A stretch of 7,409 bases of DNA from Gammaproteobacteria bacterium UBA6173 (GTDB lineage: Bacteria; Pseudomonadota; Gammaproteobacteria; Pseudomonadales; Pseudohongiellaceae). The notes below the pieces were generated by a model. It did not search any database. It worked only from the letters and a program-made list of their open reading frames with translations, and was not told where the DNA came from. The DNA lies in assembly GCA_002422225.1 (NCBI GenBank), contig DITX01000014.1, forward strand, positions 1 to 7,409, written 5' to 3'. This document shows, piece by piece, positions 6,296 to 7,409 of this stretch (within the stretch, counting starts at the first letter, position 1; each line of letters begins with the position of its first letter). The position numbers and the translations under genes were made by a program.

Positions 6296-6911
6296 GGCTG
6301 ATTCCGAATTTTTTTAGAAAATAGTAGATGCTTTCGCGCTTGAGTCCCAGGCGCACTGCACTTTGATAGACATTAAAACCGGTATCCTTCAATACTTGTC
6401 TGACCAGTTTTTCTTCAGCGTCTTCACGCACAGCCTTCAGGCCATCAGTGATGCGGGCATTGATTTGCAGTCGGGTTAAACCATCTGCCGCCATGCTGTC
6501 CTCCTGGCGACTGAATAGAAACGCCCGCTTTAAGGCATTCACAATGTCAGCCAGCGCAGCGGGTTTAGCCAAAAAATCAAACGCGCCTTCGCGTATGGCA
6601 GCGAGCGCCGAACTTTCTTCATCTTGTCCGGTCAGGACAATAATTTTGGAGGTGCTGCTTTCCGTCACAATATCTTTGATTAGGGCAATACCTTCTTCTG
6701 TACTGTTAGGTTCCGGTGGTAAACCAAGGTCAATCACCATTACTCGCAAATCTGGAAAGCGACGCAGCAGGGCTATCGCGGTTGTGCGACATTCGGCGTC
6801 CAGCACCGTGTAACCATACAATTCCAGAGAATCTTTGAGCATCATGCGCAGCGCTGTGTCATCCTCCACTAACAGTATTTGCTGCGCCGGGGCGTCGGTT
6901 GTTGCGATCAA
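6285..6911 (-). CDS. Response regulator with REC domain and Fis-type HTH, no AAA+ domain
   Basis: The 208-residue protein has a receiver domain (about 11-130) with the acidic pocket E16/D17/D18, phosphoacceptor D61 (VMVIDLGLP), T94 (IVLTG) and K116 (LAKPA). A linker leads to a C-terminal Fis-like helix-turn-helix (about 162-203), ending LGLKRESIYYFLKKFGI. This HTH is the type found at the end of NtrC/PrsR-like activators, but the sigma54-interacting AAA+ domain is missing, as in the ActR/PrrA/RegA class. It should therefore act by direct DNA binding on ordinary promoters. The start codon is TTG (6911), overlapping the TGA of the upstream pilin gene by 4 nt (TTGA), with AGGTG 7 nt upstream. 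No other start fits, since the next methionines (M23, M24) lie inside the receiver domain. The gene overlaps the kinase gene by 11 nt. It is clearly the partner of that kinase. Confidence 0.88.
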   Translation of the reverse strand: MIATTDAPAQQILLVEDDTALRMMLKDSLELYGYTVLDAECRTTAIALLRRFPDLRVMVIDLGLPPEPNSTEEGIALIKDIVTESSTSKIIVLTGQDEESSALAAIREGAFDFLAKPAALADIVNALKRAFLFSRQEDSMAADGLTRLQINARITDGLKAVREDAEEKLVRQVLKDTGFNVYQSAVRLGLKRESIYYFLKKFGISRDA

Positions 6912-7409
6912 GGCAAGACACCTGAGCTGACCATTTTGCTAAACAGAATATTGGGTGATAACCACGCCACAATATCGTCATAGCTGTTATCTCGATAGGT
7001 CGTTGATACAAAAATATTGTCATTGGTAACTCTATAGGCCCCGAGTAATGAACCGCCGTTGCCGGCATTGGAAATCTCATCAGCATCGGCGTACGCAGGC
7101 CAGTTGGCTCCCATGGACAAAACAACTGCTGGCGCATTTTGGTTGGCAAGAATACGTGTGCAGGCAACCTGTTCACAGACGCTGAGCATATTGACGCCGG
7201 TAATAGTAGTTGCGTCAGCAAAGGTAGCCCTTAACCCAGCTACTGATGTGAACGCGCGATTTCCGCCGTTCATCAGTTGAGCGACAGAATAGCGATACGG
7301 GTTGCCCCAAGGGTCTGTCAACAAGCCATCTTGGTTTACTGCGCCTTGCAAACCCAAGGTTGCAGATGGCACAAAGCCATGGTCGGCTGTGCAGTCTCCG
7401 CCGCCCACA
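6908..7409 (-). CDS. Prepilin-like protein, C-terminal part (truncated by window edge)
   Basis: The frame is open to the right edge; the GTG at 7408 is simply the first possible start inside the window, and the true N-terminus with a prepilin leader is expected beyond it. The visible 166-167 residues match the C-terminal half of pseudopilin-like proteins: GFVPSATLGL, then DPWGNPYRYSV, AVVLSMGANW and a closing DDIVAWLSPNILFSKMVSSGVLP. Two cysteines, C78 and C83 of the visible part (VCEQVAC), could form a short disulphide. The C-terminal GVLP* codons also carry the ribosome site and TTG start of the response regulator, so the two genes are translationally coupled. The family call rests on these phrases and not on the diagnostic N-terminal motif, which is out of view. 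It appears to be a different pilin from the one at 4391-5089. Confidence 0.75.
   Translation of the reverse strand, partial: VGGGDCTADHGFVPSATLGLQGAVNQDGLLTDPWGNPYRYSVAQLMNGGNRAFTSVAGLRATFADATTITGVNMLSVCEQVACTRILANQNAPAVVLSMGANWPAYADADEISNAGNGGSLLGAYRVTNDNIFVSTTYRDNSYDDIVAWLSPNILFSKMVSSGVLP

Noticed and set aside
7406..7408. GTG at 7408 as the true start of the right-edge pilin-like gene
   Set aside because: The frame is open to the window edge and the protein would lack the prepilin leader and helix. It is treated as truncated.

Overview
The window looks like chromosomal DNA of a Gram-negative gammaproteobacterium with medium G+C. This is inferred from the gene content: type IV/II-type prepilins, a Sec-exported CocE/NonD-type hydrolase, a bacterial glycerate-kinase-like P-loop kinase and a DedA protein. 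Good Shine-Dalgarno sites precede several genes. No 16S rRNA or other taxonomic marker is present, so genus is not assigned. There is no sign of a phage, IS element, CRISPR array, tRNA or rRNA.

Layout from left to right. Positions 1-604 (minus) hold the N-terminal part of a SulP anion transporter, cut by the window edge. Positions 605-934 are non-coding, with short repeats and a perfect 14-bp hairpin. Positions 935-2608 (minus) encode an exported S15/CocE-type hydrolase. It is divergent, across 68 bp, from a plus-strand kinase of the D-glycerate 3-kinase family (2677-3606). That gene meets a DedA/VTT membrane protein gene (3607-4218, minus) tail to tail with no base between the two stop codons. 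A strong intrinsic terminator at 4326-4357 separates DedA from the right-hand block.

The right-hand block is all on the minus strand and reads, in transcription order: the C-terminal part of a pilin-like protein (6908 to beyond 7409), a REC plus Fis-type-HTH response regulator (6285-6911, TTG start, 4-nt overlap), a membrane-anchored histidine kinase (5210-6295, GTG start, 11-nt overlap), a 120-bp gap with a candidate promoter, and a complete prepilin (4391-5089) ending just before the terminator. The tight overlaps show that pilin, regulator and kinase are translated from one message. The kinase/regulator pair is therefore probably a dedicated controller of a pilus or pseudopilus locus that continues outside the window, possibly including the downstream prepilin. 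This pilin-RR-HK-pilin arrangement is the most noteworthy part of the window. The left half is ordinary metabolism and transport.
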